A stretch of DNA of 64,000 nt from Variovorax davisae (GCF_030316845.1 NZ_JASZYS010000004.1:372001-436000), one strand, 5' to 3'; positions 26,789 through 36,901 are shown, counted from the first letter of the stretch. Notes: a model not told the origin generated them from the letters alone. Program-made: numbers and translations.

Positions 26789-27768
26789 TGGCGTGGGTTC
26801 CCGAAGATGATGGCGTTGGGCCGCTCCTCGAGCTGTTCGCTCAAGGAGCGCAGGCTGCGCGCCGCCTGTGACAGATCCCTGAGGGTGGCGTCGAGGTCGC
26901 CGCGCAAGGGCGCCCCGGGGGCCGCCATGTCGGCCAGCCGGTCCATCGCCAGCTTGGCGGTCTCCGACGCCTGGCGGGCGCCGACCAGGGTGCGCTGCAG
27001 TTCCGGCTGGGCCGCCAGCACCGTCTGCTGAGAGCTGTCGGCCAGCTGCGTGATCGATTTCAGCGTGGCCTGCGAGCTGCCCTGCACCTGCCGGATGGCG
27101 TCCGTCGCGGCCGCCAGCGTCTTGCGCGACTCGACGCCGGTCAGCTCGAGCTGCTTGGCGGCGCCGCCCAGCACGTCCTGGGCGCCGTCGAGTGTCTTCT
27201 GCACCGACGCGAGCGTCGTCTCCAGCGACTGGATCGCCTGGCGCATGTCTGCCACCGTGTCGCGCAACGGCAGGTTGGCGACCTGGTCGATCAGGGCGCC
27301 GAACCGGTCGGCCACCGCCGGGATCTCGGTCGGGCCGGGGCCGCCGAGCAGGGTGTCCGGCGTGTCCGGCAGGAAGTCGAGCTCGATCGCCTTCTGGCCG
27401 GTGACGATGCTCTGAGAGGCCAGCCGGGCGCGCAGGCCGCGCTGTACCAGCACCGACAGGTCGGGGACCTTGTCCTTGCCATCGGTGAGGCGCAGCGCGC
27501 TGGGCTGCAGCCGCAGCGCGACCGGCACCGTGGTCTTGAGCGAGACCGGGTCCATGAGGATGCCGATGTCGGTCACCTGCCCGATCGTGACGCCCCGGAA
27601 AGTCACCGGTGCGCCCACCGACAGCCCGCTCGCGTTGCCCTGGTAGAACACGCGGGCGCTTTGCTGCCGGGTGAAGAGGTCGTTGCCGCTGAGCCAGAGG
27701 ATGGCCGCGACCGTGATCACGAAGGCGGCGACGACGAAGCCGCCGATCAGCAGGGCATTGCGTTTCAT
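26785..27768 (-). CDS. MCE-domain substrate-binding protein (MlaD-like)
   Basis: This periplasmic, inner-membrane-anchored lipid shuttle subunit has 327 residues. An N-terminal membrane anchor (about 6-28) precedes one MCE domain (about 38-115, with ARVFYQGNASGLSVGAPVTFRG broken as the usual GL..GaPV.f.G motif). A long helical C-terminal region (about 150-310) has repeated Leu/Ala/Gln heptads that may form a tube or coiled coil. The MCE ring binds hydrophobic substrates in this family. It overlaps the ATPase gene upstream and the lipoprotein gene downstream by ATGA junctions, indicating tight coupling. Confidence 0.9.
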   Translation of the reverse strand: MKRNALLIGGFVVAAFVITVAAILWLSGNDLFTRQQSARVFYQGNASGLSVGAPVTFRGVTIGQVTDIGILMDPVSLKTTVPVALRLQPSALRLTDGKDKVPDLSVLVQRGLRARLASQSIVTGQKAIELDFLPDTPDTLLGGPGPTEIPAVADRFGALIDQVANLPLRDTVADMRQAIQSLETTLASVQKTLDGAQDVLGGAAKQLELTGVESRKTLAAATDAIRQVQGSSQATLKSITQLADSSQQTVLAAQPELQRTLVGARQASETAKLAMDRLADMAAPGAPLRGDLDATLRDLSQAARSLRSLSEQLEERPNAIIFGNPRQ

Positions 27769-28544
27769 GGGGTGGCCTCAGGTGCGGCAGGCGCGGCCGG
27801 CGGCGGCACCTCCCGATGGAGAAAGGCATGCACCGTCGGGTGCACGTCCTGCCGGGCGAGCTCGCGCGGGCAGCCGTGGGCGATCGGCCGCTTGCTGTCG
27901 GCGTCGAGGAAGATGCCGTCGTCCGCGATCGCGAACAGGCTCGGCAGCTCGTGGCTCACGAACACCACGGCGGCACCGGTGCGGTGCCGGATGTCGAGGA
28001 TCAGGTCGTCGAGCCGGCGCGAGCTGATCGGGTCGAGGCCGGCCGAGGGCTCGTCGAGGAACAGCAGCGGCGGCTCGGCGGCGATGGCGCGCGCCAGGCC
28101 GGCGCGCTTCTTCATGCCGCCGCTGAGCGACGCGGGATAGAAGTTCGCGAACTCGCCCAGCTCGACCCATTCGAGCACTTCGCGCGCCTTGGCGTCGCGC
28201 TGCTTGGCGTCGAGCCGCGTCTGGCGCGCGAGCGGCAGGCAGACGTTCTCGAGCACCGTCATCGACGACCACAGGGCGGCGCTCTGGAACAGCATGCCGA
28301 AGCGCGAACGCAGGGCGCTGCGCTGGGCGTCGTCGCTGGCCCAGAAGTCGACGCCGTCGTAGGTGACGGTGCCGGCGGCCGGCGGCAGCAGGCCGACCAG
28401 GTGCTTGAGCAAGGTGCTCTTGCCGCAGCCGCTGCCGCCCATGACGGCGAAGATGCAGCCCTTCTCGACCTTGAGCGAGATGTCCTTCTGGATCAGGCGG
28501 CTGCCGAACTGCATGACGAGCTGGTCCACGGCGAGCAGGCTCAT
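27765..28544 (-). CDS. ABC transporter ATP-binding protein (MlaF-like)
   Basis: This is the cytoplasmic ATPase of the lipid transporter, 259 residues. Walker A is GGSGCGKST (about 36-44), the signature is LSGGM, which in MlaF-type proteins replaces LSGGQ, and Walker B is LLFLDEPSAGLDP. The H-loop histidine is in VFVSHEL. The ATG lies two bases after the permease stop, so the genes are co-translated. The system may maintain outer-membrane lipid asymmetry or move other lipids; the substrate is not readable. Confidence 0.93.
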   Translation of the reverse strand: MSLLAVDQLVMQFGSRLIQKDISLKVEKGCIFAVMGGSGCGKSTLLKHLVGLLPPAAGTVTYDGVDFWASDDAQRSALRSRFGMLFQSAALWSSMTVLENVCLPLARQTRLDAKQRDAKAREVLEWVELGEFANFYPASLSGGMKKRAGLARAIAAEPPLLFLDEPSAGLDPISSRRLDDLILDIRHRTGAAVVFVSHELPSLFAIADDGIFLDADSKRPIAHGCPRELARQDVHPTVHAFLHREVPPPAAPAAPEATP

Positions 28545-28546
28545 GG

Positions 28547-29356
28547 TCAGATGTCCAGGGCGTTGGCGCAGACGGCAAAAATCGCGTCGAGCACGATGAT
28601 GCCGACGATGCTGGTCACCACCGCGCCGGTGGTCGCGACGCCGACACCGGCCGCGTTGCGCTGCGCCCGCAGGCCGTAGTAGCAGCCGACCATGCCGACC
28701 AGGGCACCGAAGGTCACCGACTTGCCGATGCCCAGGCCCAGGTGGGTCCAGGTCAGCGTCTCGGCCGTGCGCTGCAGGTAGGCCGTCGCCGAGAGGTCGA
28801 GCATGGCGGCCGCGACGATCATGCCGCCCAGCAGGCCGGCCACGCAGGCGAAGATGTACAGGAGCGGCATCATCAGCAGCAGCGAGGCCACGCGCGGCAG
28901 CACCAGGAAATCGATCGCGGTCAGGCCCAGCACCTCGAGCGCGTCGACCTCCTCGTTGGCCTGCATGGTCGCGATCTCGGCCGCGAAGGCGGCGCCGGTG
29001 CGCCCGGCGATGACCACCGCCGTGATGATGGCGGCCATCTCGCGCGCGACCGCGATGGCCACCAGGTCGGCGACGAAGATGCCGGCGCCGAACTTGGCCA
29101 GCTGCACCGCGCCGACGAACGCCAGGATCGCGCCCACCAGCAGGTTGACGACCAGCACGATGGCCACCGCCCGCGCGCTGCAGTCGGCCAGGACCCGGCC
29201 CAGATCCTCGCGGCGGAAGGTCCAGTGCCCGCGCATCGCGGCGCCGGCCGACAGCAGCACCTCGCCGAGAAAGCGCACCGGGCGCTCGAACGGGCCGGCG
29301 GCCGATCGCAGGAGCTTGGCGAGGGTCTGGCGCTGGGGGAGTGAGGAGGGGGGCAT
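28547..29356 (-). CDS. MlaE-family ABC permease
   Basis: This inner-membrane permease of 269 residues has about five membrane spans. It carries the MlaE family signature around ITAVVIAGRTGAAFAAEIATM and the following EVDALEVLGL coupling helix, which contacts the ATPase. It is first in the permease-ATPase-MCE-lipoprotein operon. A classical mlaB STAS gene and mlaC are absent here, so this is not the full canonical mlaFEDCB set. Confidence 0.93.
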   Translation of the reverse strand: MPPSSLPQRQTLAKLLRSAAGPFERPVRFLGEVLLSAGAAMRGHWTFRREDLGRVLADCSARAVAIVLVVNLLVGAILAFVGAVQLAKFGAGIFVADLVAIAVAREMAAIITAVVIAGRTGAAFAAEIATMQANEEVDALEVLGLTAIDFLVLPRVASLLLMMPLLYIFACVAGLLGGMIVAAAMLDLSATAYLQRTAETLTWTHLGLGIGKSVTFGALVGMVGCYYGLRAQRNAAGVGVATTGAVVTSIVGIIVLDAIFAVCANALDI

Positions 29357-29396
29357 TCGACGGACTGCGTTTTGCGCGTCGATGGTAGCGAATGCG

Positions 29397-29942
29397 TCAG
29401 GCTTTGCCGGCCACGCTGCGCTGCGGGTACCAGCTGGTGAACTTGACCGCGCCGACCAGCGCGGCCACCGTCGCCAGGATGCCGACCTGGATCGGCACCT
29501 GCGGCAGGTAGAGCATCACCAGGTCCGCCACCACCATCACCCCGAAGGCCAGGGCCCAGGCGCCGGTGATGACGTAGTTGGTGCGCAGAAACGCCGGATG
29601 GCTCCAGAGTTCGCGGTCGACCCGCTCCCGCGCGTACTGCAGGGTGAAGGGCTGCCGCGCCGCCATCGACACCAGCACGATCGCCAGCAGGCCGGCATCC
29701 ACGCGCAGGCGCACGCCGACGACCGACCACCGGGCGTCGCCGAAGAGCACGAAGAGCGCCATGCCGGCGAACAGGACGAAGGTGCCGATCTCCAGGATCT
29801 TCGGCGCCCGGGCGCTGGCGAAGTCCCGCACCAACAGCGCGGCGGAGACCAGCGCGCCCGCGCTCAGGCCGGCGGTGGCGCCGAAGAAGCGGTCGATGAC
29901 CGCGAAGGCGATGAATGGCGCGAAGGCCAGCAGGATTCCCAT
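29397..29942 (-). CDS. Multi-pass inner-membrane protein, unknown function
   Basis: The 181 residues contain about five hydrophobic segments (starting at residues 2, 26, 52, 85 and 132). The first, GILLAFAPFIAFAVIDRFFG, loosely recalls septation protein A (YciB) proteins, but I would not name it. AAGGAGAAG stands just before the ATG at 29942, which fixes this start over a longer form. It lies 40 bases upstream of the MlaE-like gene on the same strand and could be transcribed with it. Confidence 0.75.
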   Translation of the reverse strand: MGILLAFAPFIAFAVIDRFFGATAGLSAGALVSAALLVRDFASARAPKILEIGTFVLFAGMALFVLFGDARWSVVGVRLRVDAGLLAIVLVSMAARQPFTLQYARERVDRELWSHPAFLRTNYVITGAWALAFGVMVVADLVMLYLPQVPIQVGILATVAALVGAVKFTSWYPQRSVAGKA

Positions 29943-30000
29943 GGATCTTCTCCTTGGCAAGGGCGCCATGCTAAGGAGAAATGGCCCGCAAGGGCAGGGG

Positions 30001-30192
30001 CTACCACTCGCCCACTTCGCGCAGGCGCTGGTCGGGATCGAGTTGCTCGAGCCGCTCGCGGGCCCGCAGGGCCCGGCGCCGATCGGTCCCGACCCAGGTG
30101 CCCAGTCGGCGCGTCAGCGCTTCGGCGATGGAACGCCGCGCCACGGGCTGGGGCGTGCGGCCGGCGCGGAGCGAGCGGATGCGGCTGTTCAT
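30001..30192 (-). CDS. Small Arg-rich protein, 63 residues
   Basis: This is a very basic, soluble short protein. The end, ALRARERLEQLDPDQRLREVGEW, loosely resembles the C-terminus of DUF1127-type proteins (LxxLdDxxLxDIG), but the pattern is incomplete. AAGGAA eight bases before the ATG supports translation. Function is unknown. Confidence 0.5.
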   Translation of the reverse strand: MNSRIRSLRAGRTPQPVARRSIAEALTRRLGTWVGTDRRRALRARERLEQLDPDQRLREVGEW

Positions 30193-30381
30193 GGGGATTC
30201 CTTGGCTGAGTTCCGATGATCCTCAACATCGGCGACTTGTCCATGACAGAACAGGGCGAGCGCCGAAGTCCGGCCCTTCGATCGTGCATATCGCACATTC
30301 GCCGAGGCGGACTGTCGACGGCTGGCGCACCCACGCCGACCCTGGGACTAACCACTAGAGACTCGGGCCCCCGCATGTCCT

Positions 30382-30387
30382 TATAGT
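30382..30387 (+). promoter_or_regulatory. Minus-10-like element TATAGT of the ABC transporter operon
   Basis: TATAGT lies 41 bases before the start codon and would place transcription start at about 30394, at the left edge of the TetR-type operator. The region 17 bases upstream has no good minus-35 element, so an activator or a weak promoter is likely. Confidence 0.4.
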
Positions 30388-30395
30388 CTGTCGAT

Positions 30396-30414
30396 CGTTT
30401 AGTTAACGATCGTT
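30396..30414. promoter_or_regulatory. TetR-type operator, copy 1
   Basis: CGTT-TAGTT-AACG-AT-CGTT. The same CGTT-N5/6-AACG-WW-CGTT pattern occurs at 38699 and 39420, flanking the TetR gene. This copy lies between the minus-10 element and the AGGA ribosome site, so binding should block transcription. Confidence 0.65.
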
Positions 30415-30422
30415 AGGACAAA

Positions 30423-31319
30423 ATGGGTGCATTCGATTCGGCCTCCCTGTCGCAGTTCGTCCAGCTGGGCCTGCAAGGCATTTCAACCGGCGCCATCTAC
30501 AGCCTGGTGGCGCTCGGCCTGGTGCTCGGCTACAAGGCCACCGAAGTGCTGAACTTCGCCCATGGCGACGTGCTGATGCTGTCGTCCTTCGCGGCCTGGT
30601 ACTTCATGGTCGAGGCCGGGCTGTCGTTCTGGTTCGCGCTGCCGCTGGTGGTGCTGCTGGCGGCGCTGCTGTGCTGGCTGCTCGAGGCCCGCGTGATGCG
30701 GGCCATCGTCGGCCAGCCGCAGTTCGCGGGCGTGATGCTGACCATCGGCATCGGCTTCATGATCCGCGGCGGCACCAGCATGGTCTTCGGCCCGGACTCG
30801 CGCAGCTACCCGACGCCCTGGACCGGGCGCACCACCACGCTGGGCGGCGCCGTCGTCGCCGACCTCAACCTGGTGATCCTGGCGGCGGCGCTGGGCGTGA
30901 CGGCGCTGCTGTTCGTCTTCCTGCAGCGCACCGCGCTCGGCGTGGCGATCCAGGCCTCGTCGCAGAACCAGTTGGCCTCCTACCTGTGCGGGGTGCGCGT
31001 CAAGCGGCTCAATTCGCTGGTGTGGGCGATCTCGGGGGCCATCGCCGCGCTCTGCGGCGTCCTGCTGGCGCCGATCTCGCTGGTCGACCTGAGCCTGTGG
31101 TTCGTGATGCTGAAGGCGCTGGCGGCCCTGGTGCTCGGCGGCTTCGGCAGCGTGCCCGGGGCCATCCTCGGCGGCCTGCTGATCGGGCTGATCGAGCAGT
31201 TCTCGGGCGTCTACCTGCCCGACGGCTTCAAGGACGTCATGCCCTACCTGGTGCTGATCGCCGTACTGGTGTTCTTCCCGCGCGGGCTGATTGGCGAAGC
31301 GCACGGGAGGCGTGTATGA
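30423..31319 (+). CDS. Branched-chain amino acid-type ABC transporter permease (LivH-like)
   Basis: This inner-membrane permease of 298 residues has about eight hydrophobic spans. GISTGAIYSLVALGLVLGYK and EVLNFAHGDVLML are the LivH family signatures, and the loop with GRAVGAILGG-type residues (here GGFGSVPGAILGG) docks to the ATPase. It opens a five-gene transporter set. In this cluster type, beside acyl-CoA ligases, the substrate is often an organic or aromatic acid rather than an amino acid; this is inference. Confidence 0.94.
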   Translation: MGAFDSASLSQFVQLGLQGISTGAIYSLVALGLVLGYKATEVLNFAHGDVLMLSSFAAWYFMVEAGLSFWFALPLVVLLAALLCWLLEARVMRAIVGQPQFAGVMLTIGIGFMIRGGTSMVFGPDSRSYPTPWTGRTTTLGGAVVADLNLVILAAALGVTALLFVFLQRTALGVAIQASSQNQLASYLCGVRVKRLNSLVWAISGAIAALCGVLLAPISLVDLSLWFVMLKALAALVLGGFGSVPGAILGGLLIGLIEQFSGVYLPDGFKDVMPYLVLIAVLVFFPRGLIGEAHGRRV

Positions 31320-31380
31320 GCCCCCGCCCGGCCGTTCCGAAGGGGGCCCGCACCGCAGTGCGAAGCACGGAGGTTTTCCA
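31316..31380 (+). repeat. Intercistronic element between LivH- and LivM-like genes
   Basis: It begins on the upstream stop with ATGAGCCCCCGCCCGGCCG and contains GAAGGGGGC, GCAGTGCGAAGCACGG and a GGAGG ribosome site before the GTG of the next gene. Layout and parts resemble the element between nadC and nadA (ATGAGC, CCGGCCG, CGAAG..C.GAG, ribosome site). Confidence 0.5.
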
Positions 31381-32456
31381 GTGAGCCGGGACAACTACCA
31401 GACCAGCTACGCCGAAGGGCGGGCGCTGCTGCGCACGCGCGAGCAGCGACTCCTGTACGGCGCGCTGGCGGCGGCGCTGGTGGTCGCGCCGTTCGCGATC
31501 CCGACCTTCTACGTCGGCGAGGCCTCGTTCATCTTCATCATGTGCATCGCCAGCCTGGGGTTGATGACCCTGACCGGCTTCACGGGCCAGGTGTCGCTGG
31601 GGCAGGCTGCCTTCCTGGGGATCGGCGCCTACACCCACGCGCAACTGCTGACGCTCGGCCTGCCGCTGCCCCTGTCGCTGCTGGCCGCGGCCTTCGCGGC
31701 CGGGCTCGCCGGGCTGGCGGTGGGCCTGCCGGCGATCCGGGTCTCGGGCCTGCACCTGGCGGTGGTGACGCTGGCCTTCGCGATCGTGACCGAGCACGTG
31801 GCCGGCCGGTGGAAAACCGTGACAGGCGGCCATAGCGGCCTCGCGGTGCCCGACCCGGTCTTGTTCGGCTTCAGCTTCGGCGGACCGCGGCCCTTCTATT
31901 TCCTTTGCCTCGCGATGCTGGCGCTGGTGCTCTGGCTGCTGCTGAACCTGATGCGCTCGGCCACCGGCCGCGCCTTTGTCGGCGTGCGCGACTCCGAGGC
32001 CGCGGCGCAGGGCCTGGGCATCCACGTGGCGCGCACCAAGGTGCTGGCCTTCGTGATCTCTGCCGCCGTGTCGGGCCTGGCCGGGGCGCTGCTGGCCCAC
32101 CAGACCCAGTTCATCACGCCCGAGAGCTTCGGCCTCGCCCTGTCGCTGCAGCTGGTGCTGATGGTCTTCATCGGCGGCATGGGCAGCCTGCGCGGCGCGA
32201 TCTTCGGCGCCCTGCTGATAGGCATGCTGCCGTCGCTGATCTCGCTCGCCAAGCCGCTGCTGCCGGCGCGCATCGGCAGCCAGTTCGGGCTCGAGCTGTT
32301 CGTCTATGGCGCGGTGCTGGTGTTCTTCGTGCTGCTGGAGCCGCGCGGCATCAACGGCCGCTGGGTCCGCATCCGCAGCGCGCTCGACGAATTTCCGCTG
32401 CGCCGGCGCGGCGGCTTCCGGCGCCAGAAGGCCTACCTGCGATCGGAGCGTGGCTG

Positions 32457-32457
<1 letters not shown>
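31381..32457 (+). CDS. Branched-chain amino acid-type ABC transporter permease (LivM-like)
   Basis: The second permease has 358 residues. GLMTLTGFTGQVSLGQAAFL and IGAYTHA are LivM signatures, and about nine membrane spans end before a basic cytoplasmic tail (RRRGGFRRQKAYLRSERG). The start is the GTG at 31381, preceded by GGAGG at seven bases; an upstream in-frame start would include the spacer element. The stop overlaps the ATG of the next gene by one base. Confidence 0.92.
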
Positions 32458-33215
<758 letters not shown>

Positions 33216-33218
33216 AAC

Positions 33219-34004
33219 ATGACTGCCCTGCTGAGCGTGCGCAACATCGAGACCTGGTACGGGCCGGTCAACGCCATCCGCGGCATCAGCCTGGAGGTCC
33301 AGCCCGGGCGCATCGTGGCGGTGCTGGGCGCCAACGGCGCCGGCAAGACCACGCTGCTCAACACCATCGCCGGCGTGATCGACCCGGCCAAGGGCCGCAT
33401 CGAGTTCGAGGGCCGGCGCATCGACGGCCGCGACGCCGATGCGGTGGCGCGCGCGGGCGTGGTGCTGGTGCCCGAGGGGCGCCAGGTCTTCACCTTCCTG
33501 AGCGTGCTGGAGAACCTGCGCATGGGCGCCTTCGCCCGCCGGCGCGACCCCGAGGCGAAGCGCGACATCGAGCGCGTGTTCGAGTGGTTTCCGCGCCTGC
33601 GGGAGCGACAGGGCCAGGCCGCCGGCCTGCTGTCGGGCGGCGAGCAGCAGATGGTGGCGATCGGCCGCGCCTTCATGGGCCGGCCGCGGCTGCTGCTGCT
33701 CGACGAACCCTCGCTCGGCCTGTCGCCGCTGTTCACCAAGGAGATCTTCGCCATCGTGCAGCGCATCCGCAGCGAGACCAACACCGCAGTGCTGGTGGTC
33801 GAGCAGAACGCCGCGATCGCGCTGGCCACCGCCGACGACGGCTACATCGTCGAGCTCGGCCGCATCGTCGCCGCCGACAGCTGCGCCAGGCTGCGCGAAC
33901 GCGACGACGTGCGCGACTTCTATCTCGGCGGCGCGGGCGGCCATGCGGCGCCCGGCGCCACACCCGCCGACCGGCCGCAGCGCCGCAGCGCCAGTTGGCG
34001 CTAG
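33219..34004 (+). CDS. Branched-chain-type ABC transporter ATP-binding protein (LivF-like)
   Basis: The second ATPase has 261 residues, with Walker A GANGAGKTT, signature LSGGEQQM, Walker B LLLLDEPSLGLSP and the LivF-typical VPEGRQVFTFLSVLENLRMG. About 25 extra Pro/Arg-rich residues follow the usual end. It pairs with the LivG-like protein to energise the permease heterodimer. Confidence 0.95.
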   Translation: MTALLSVRNIETWYGPVNAIRGISLEVQPGRIVAVLGANGAGKTTLLNTIAGVIDPAKGRIEFEGRRIDGRDADAVARAGVVLVPEGRQVFTFLSVLENLRMGAFARRRDPEAKRDIERVFEWFPRLRERQGQAAGLLSGGEQQMVAIGRAFMGRPRLLLLDEPSLGLSPLFTKEIFAIVQRIRSETNTAVLVVEQNAAIALATADDGYIVELGRIVAADSCARLRERDDVRDFYLGGAGGHAAPGATPADRPQRRSASWR

Positions 34005-34031
34005 CCCTTCCATCACTTCAGGAGACATCCC

Positions 34032-35225
34032 ATGAGCCTTCGCCGTCGTACCCTGCTCCACTCCGGCCTGGCCGGCCTCGCCCCCGCCTTTCTCGGCGCG
34101 CCCGCGCGTGCCGCCGGCGTCAGCAGCGGGGAGATCGTGCTCGGCACGCACCTCGACCTGTCGGGCCCGGCCGCGATCACGATGCCGCCGATCCGCAACG
34201 GGCTGCAGATGCGCATCGACGAGGCCAACGAGGCCGGCGGCATCCATGGCCGCAAGCTGCGCTTCGTGATCGAGGACAACGGCAGCCAGCCGCCGCAGGC
34301 GGTGCGGGTGGTGGACAAGCTGATCCGCCGCGACGAGGTGTTCGCGCTGCTGTGTCCCTTCGGCTCCGGCCCGGGCGTGGCCACGGTCAAGAAGACGGTC
34401 GATGCCGGTGTGATCTGCTTCGCGCCCTACGGCGCGGCGGCGCTGATCCGCAAGGCCTCGGGCGACTCGCCGCTGCTGTTCACGGCCAACCTGCACTACG
34501 ACACGACCACGGCCGCGGGCCTGAAGTGGACCCTTGCCAAGCTGGGCAGCAAGAAGGTCGGCTTCATCTACCAGGAAGGGCCGTTCGGCGACCTGGTCGG
34601 CAAGGGCGTCAAGGAAGGCCTGGCCGCCAAGGGAATGGCGCTGGCCGCCGAGGCCGGCTACAAGGTCGGCGACATCGACTTCTCGTCGCAGGTGGCGCGC
34701 ATGCGGGCCGCCGGCGTCGACCTGATCGTGGGCGCCACCACCACCCGCGAGACCATCGCGGTCGCCGCCGAGGTCAAGAAGCTGGGCTGGAGCGGCGTCA
34801 ACGTGCTGACTGCAAGCCCGGGCCGCGCCGGCACCACGCTGAGCATCGGCAAGGCGTCGGTCGAGGGCCTGTACGGCATCGGCGGCTGGCGCATCACGCC
34901 GGCTTCGGCGCAGGGTCCGGCGCTCAAGCGCTGGTCCGACAGCTACCGCCAGCGCTTCAACATGGAGCCCGACGATGTGGCGCTGGTCTTCTACGACTAT
35001 GCCTCGTGGTTCATGCAGGGCCTGCAGGCGGCCGGCAAGGACCTGAACACCGCGGGCCTGGTAAAGACGCTGCAGGCCTCCAGCTTCAAGGGCGAGTCGT
35101 CCTACGACACGCAGCGCTTCAAGGACAACCACGTCGACCCCGAGTGGTGCCGCGTCGAGCAGGTGGTCGACGGCCGGTGGCTGCCGCGCTCGGAGATCAT
35201 CGACCCGGCCAAGAGCAGCCTGTGA
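34032..35225 (+). CDS. Periplasmic substrate-binding protein of the branched-chain-type ABC transporter
   Basis: This 397-residue protein starts with SLRRRTLLHSGLAGLAPAF, a twin-arginine-like signal peptide cleaved near ARAAG. The mature part is a type 1 periplasmic-binding fold (IVLGTHLDLSGPAA, DEANEAGGIHGRKL, LICPF-like LLCPFGSGPG). Ligand residues cannot be assigned by eye. Its place directly after the two ATPases and before an acyl-CoA ligase gene fits uptake of a carboxylic acid. Confidence 0.93.
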   Translation: MSLRRRTLLHSGLAGLAPAFLGAPARAAGVSSGEIVLGTHLDLSGPAAITMPPIRNGLQMRIDEANEAGGIHGRKLRFVIEDNGSQPPQAVRVVDKLIRRDEVFALLCPFGSGPGVATVKKTVDAGVICFAPYGAAALIRKASGDSPLLFTANLHYDTTTAAGLKWTLAKLGSKKVGFIYQEGPFGDLVGKGVKEGLAAKGMALAAEAGYKVGDIDFSSQVARMRAAGVDLIVGATTTRETIAVAAEVKKLGWSGVNVLTASPGRAGTTLSIGKASVEGLYGIGGWRITPASAQGPALKRWSDSYRQRFNMEPDDVALVFYDYASWFMQGLQAAGKDLNTAGLVKTLQASSFKGESSYDTQRFKDNHVDPEWCRVEQVVDGRWLPRSEIIDPAKSSL

Positions 35226-35239
35226 GCAGGGCGCCGACG

Positions 35240-36901
35240 ATGACGCTGCCGCAGGCCTGGCTGGCGCGCTGCCGGGCGCAGCCGGCGCAGGTCGCCATGC
35301 GCCACAAGCGGCGCGGCATCTGGCGCTCGGTCGCTTGGGGCGAGTTCTTCGCGCAGGCGCGGGCCATCGGGCTGGCGCCGGGGGAAGTGGTGTCGATCAT
35401 CTCGGAGAGCCGGCCCGAATGGCTCTATGCCGACATGGCGGCCCAGGCCATGGGCTTCGTCAGCCACGGCGTCTACCCGACCTGTTCGGCGCGCCGCGTC
35501 GGCCGGCAACTGGCGGACGCCGGCGCGCGCGTGGCCTTCGTCGAGAACGCGGCGCAGGCGGCCAAGGTGTTGGCCTCGGCCGAGCGGCTGCCGCGCCTGG
35601 CGCGGGTGGTCGCCTTCGACGAGCGTGGCGTTCGAGAGCTCTGCGATTCCAGGGTGACCAGCCTCGCGGCCTTCGTCGAGGCCGACGAGGCGGCAGCCGC
35701 TGCGCGCTTCGAAGCGCGCATCGCGGCCGGGCAGGGCGGTGACACCGCCTTTCTCGCCGGCACCGCGGGCACCACCGCCACCCCGCGCCTGGCGGCCTTC
35801 TCGCACGCGGCGGCGATGCGCCAGGGTGCCGCGATGCAGGTGGCGCTGGGCGTGCGCGACGGCGACCGCAGCCTGTGCTTCGTGCCCTTGGCCAGCGCGG
35901 CCGAGCGCATCCTCGCAGCCGTGCTGCCGGTGCTCGGCCACGGGTTGGTGCATTTCCCGGAGAGCCCGGCCACGGTGGCCAACGACCTGCGCGAGGTCGA
36001 GCCGAACTGGGTGCACGCGCCGCCGCGCTTCTGGGAAAAGCTGCAGGCGCGCACCGAGAGCGCCGCGCTGCTCACCGCGCCGCGCGAGCGCAGGCTCTAT
36101 CGCCGCAGCGTCGATGGCGCGGCCGGTGGCTGGCTGGCGCGGGCGGCGCAGCGGCAGGTGCGCCGGTCGCTGGGCCTGGCACGGGCGCGCCAGGTGTTCG
36201 GCGGCGGCGCGCTGGCGGGCCCGGCGCTGGCGCAGTGGTATGCGGCCATCGGCGTGCCGCTGGTCGACCTGTATGAAAGCGCCGAGACCTGCGGGCCCTG
36301 CCTGCTGGGGCCGTCCGTGGCCCGCATCGCGGGCGATGGCGAGCTGCAACTCAGGCCGGTGGCGGCGCTCGCCGGCTACTGGCACGCGGGTGCGCTGCAG
36401 CCACCCGCGCTGACGCACGATGGCTGGCTGCACACCGGCGACCTCGCCGTGGCGGGCGAGGACGGCGTGCCGCGCGTGGTCGGGCGGCTGTCGGAGTCCT
36501 TCGCGATGGCCTCGGGCGAGCGCGTGGCGCCGGGCGCCATCGAGGCGGCGCTGCTGGCCAGCAGCTACATCGCCGGCGCGATGCTGGTGGGCGAACGGCG
36601 CAGCCACTGCGCCTGCCTGGTGGCGCTGGAAGAGGAGAGCGTGCTGAGCTATGCGCAGAGCGAGGGCATCGCGTTCACCGACTACGCCAACCTGGTGGCG
36701 AAGCCCGAGGTGCACGCGCTGGTCCAGGCGCAGATCGACCGACTCAACGCCGCGCTGGCCGATGGCCTGCGCATTCGCGGCTTCGGCGTGCTGGCGCGCA
36801 CGCTGTCGGCGCAGGACGAGGAGCTGACGCCGGCCCTTCGCATCCGGCGACAGATGGCGCAGCGCAGCTTCGCCGGGCAGATCGAGGCGCTCTACGGCTG
36901 A
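35240..36901 (+). CDS. Long-chain acyl-CoA synthetase-like protein with degenerate catalytic motifs
   Basis: The 553-residue protein has the overall layout of FadD15-type AMP-binding enzymes (VSIISESRPEWLYADMAAQ, GVYPTCSARRV). Key motifs have drifted. The P-loop reads TAGTTATPR instead of TSGTTGxPK, the A8 hinge reads GRLSESFAMASGERVAP instead of GRKKD-type, and the A10 lysine region reads LTPALRIRRQ. Activity is therefore doubtful; it may bind acyl-CoA or act as a regulatory paralogue. A GTG at 35222 overlapping the previous stop would add six residues. It is last in the transporter operon, 30 bases from a convergent gene. Confidence 0.82.
   Translation: MTLPQAWLARCRAQPAQVAMRHKRRGIWRSVAWGEFFAQARAIGLAPGEVVSIISESRPEWLYADMAAQAMGFVSHGVYPTCSARRVGRQLADAGARVAFVENAAQAAKVLASAERLPRLARVVAFDERGVRELCDSRVTSLAAFVEADEAAAAARFEARIAAGQGGDTAFLAGTAGTTATPRLAAFSHAAAMRQGAAMQVALGVRDGDRSLCFVPLASAAERILAAVLPVLGHGLVHFPESPATVANDLREVEPNWVHAPPRFWEKLQARTESAALLTAPRERRLYRRSVDGAAGGWLARAAQRQVRRSLGLARARQVFGGGALAGPALAQWYAAIGVPLVDLYESAETCGPCLLGPSVARIAGDGELQLRPVAALAGYWHAGALQPPALTHDGWLHTGDLAVAGEDGVPRVVGRLSESFAMASGERVAPGAIEAALLASSYIAGAMLVGERRSHCACLVALEEESVLSYAQSEGIAFTDYANLVAKPEVHALVQAQIDRLNAALADGLRIRGFGVLARTLSAQDEELTPALRIRRQMAQRSFAGQIEALYG

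Noticed and set aside
26785-29356. Calling the lipid operon mlaFEDCB
   Set aside because: mlaC and mlaB are absent and the last gene is a PqiC-type lipoprotein, so only Mla-like is supported.
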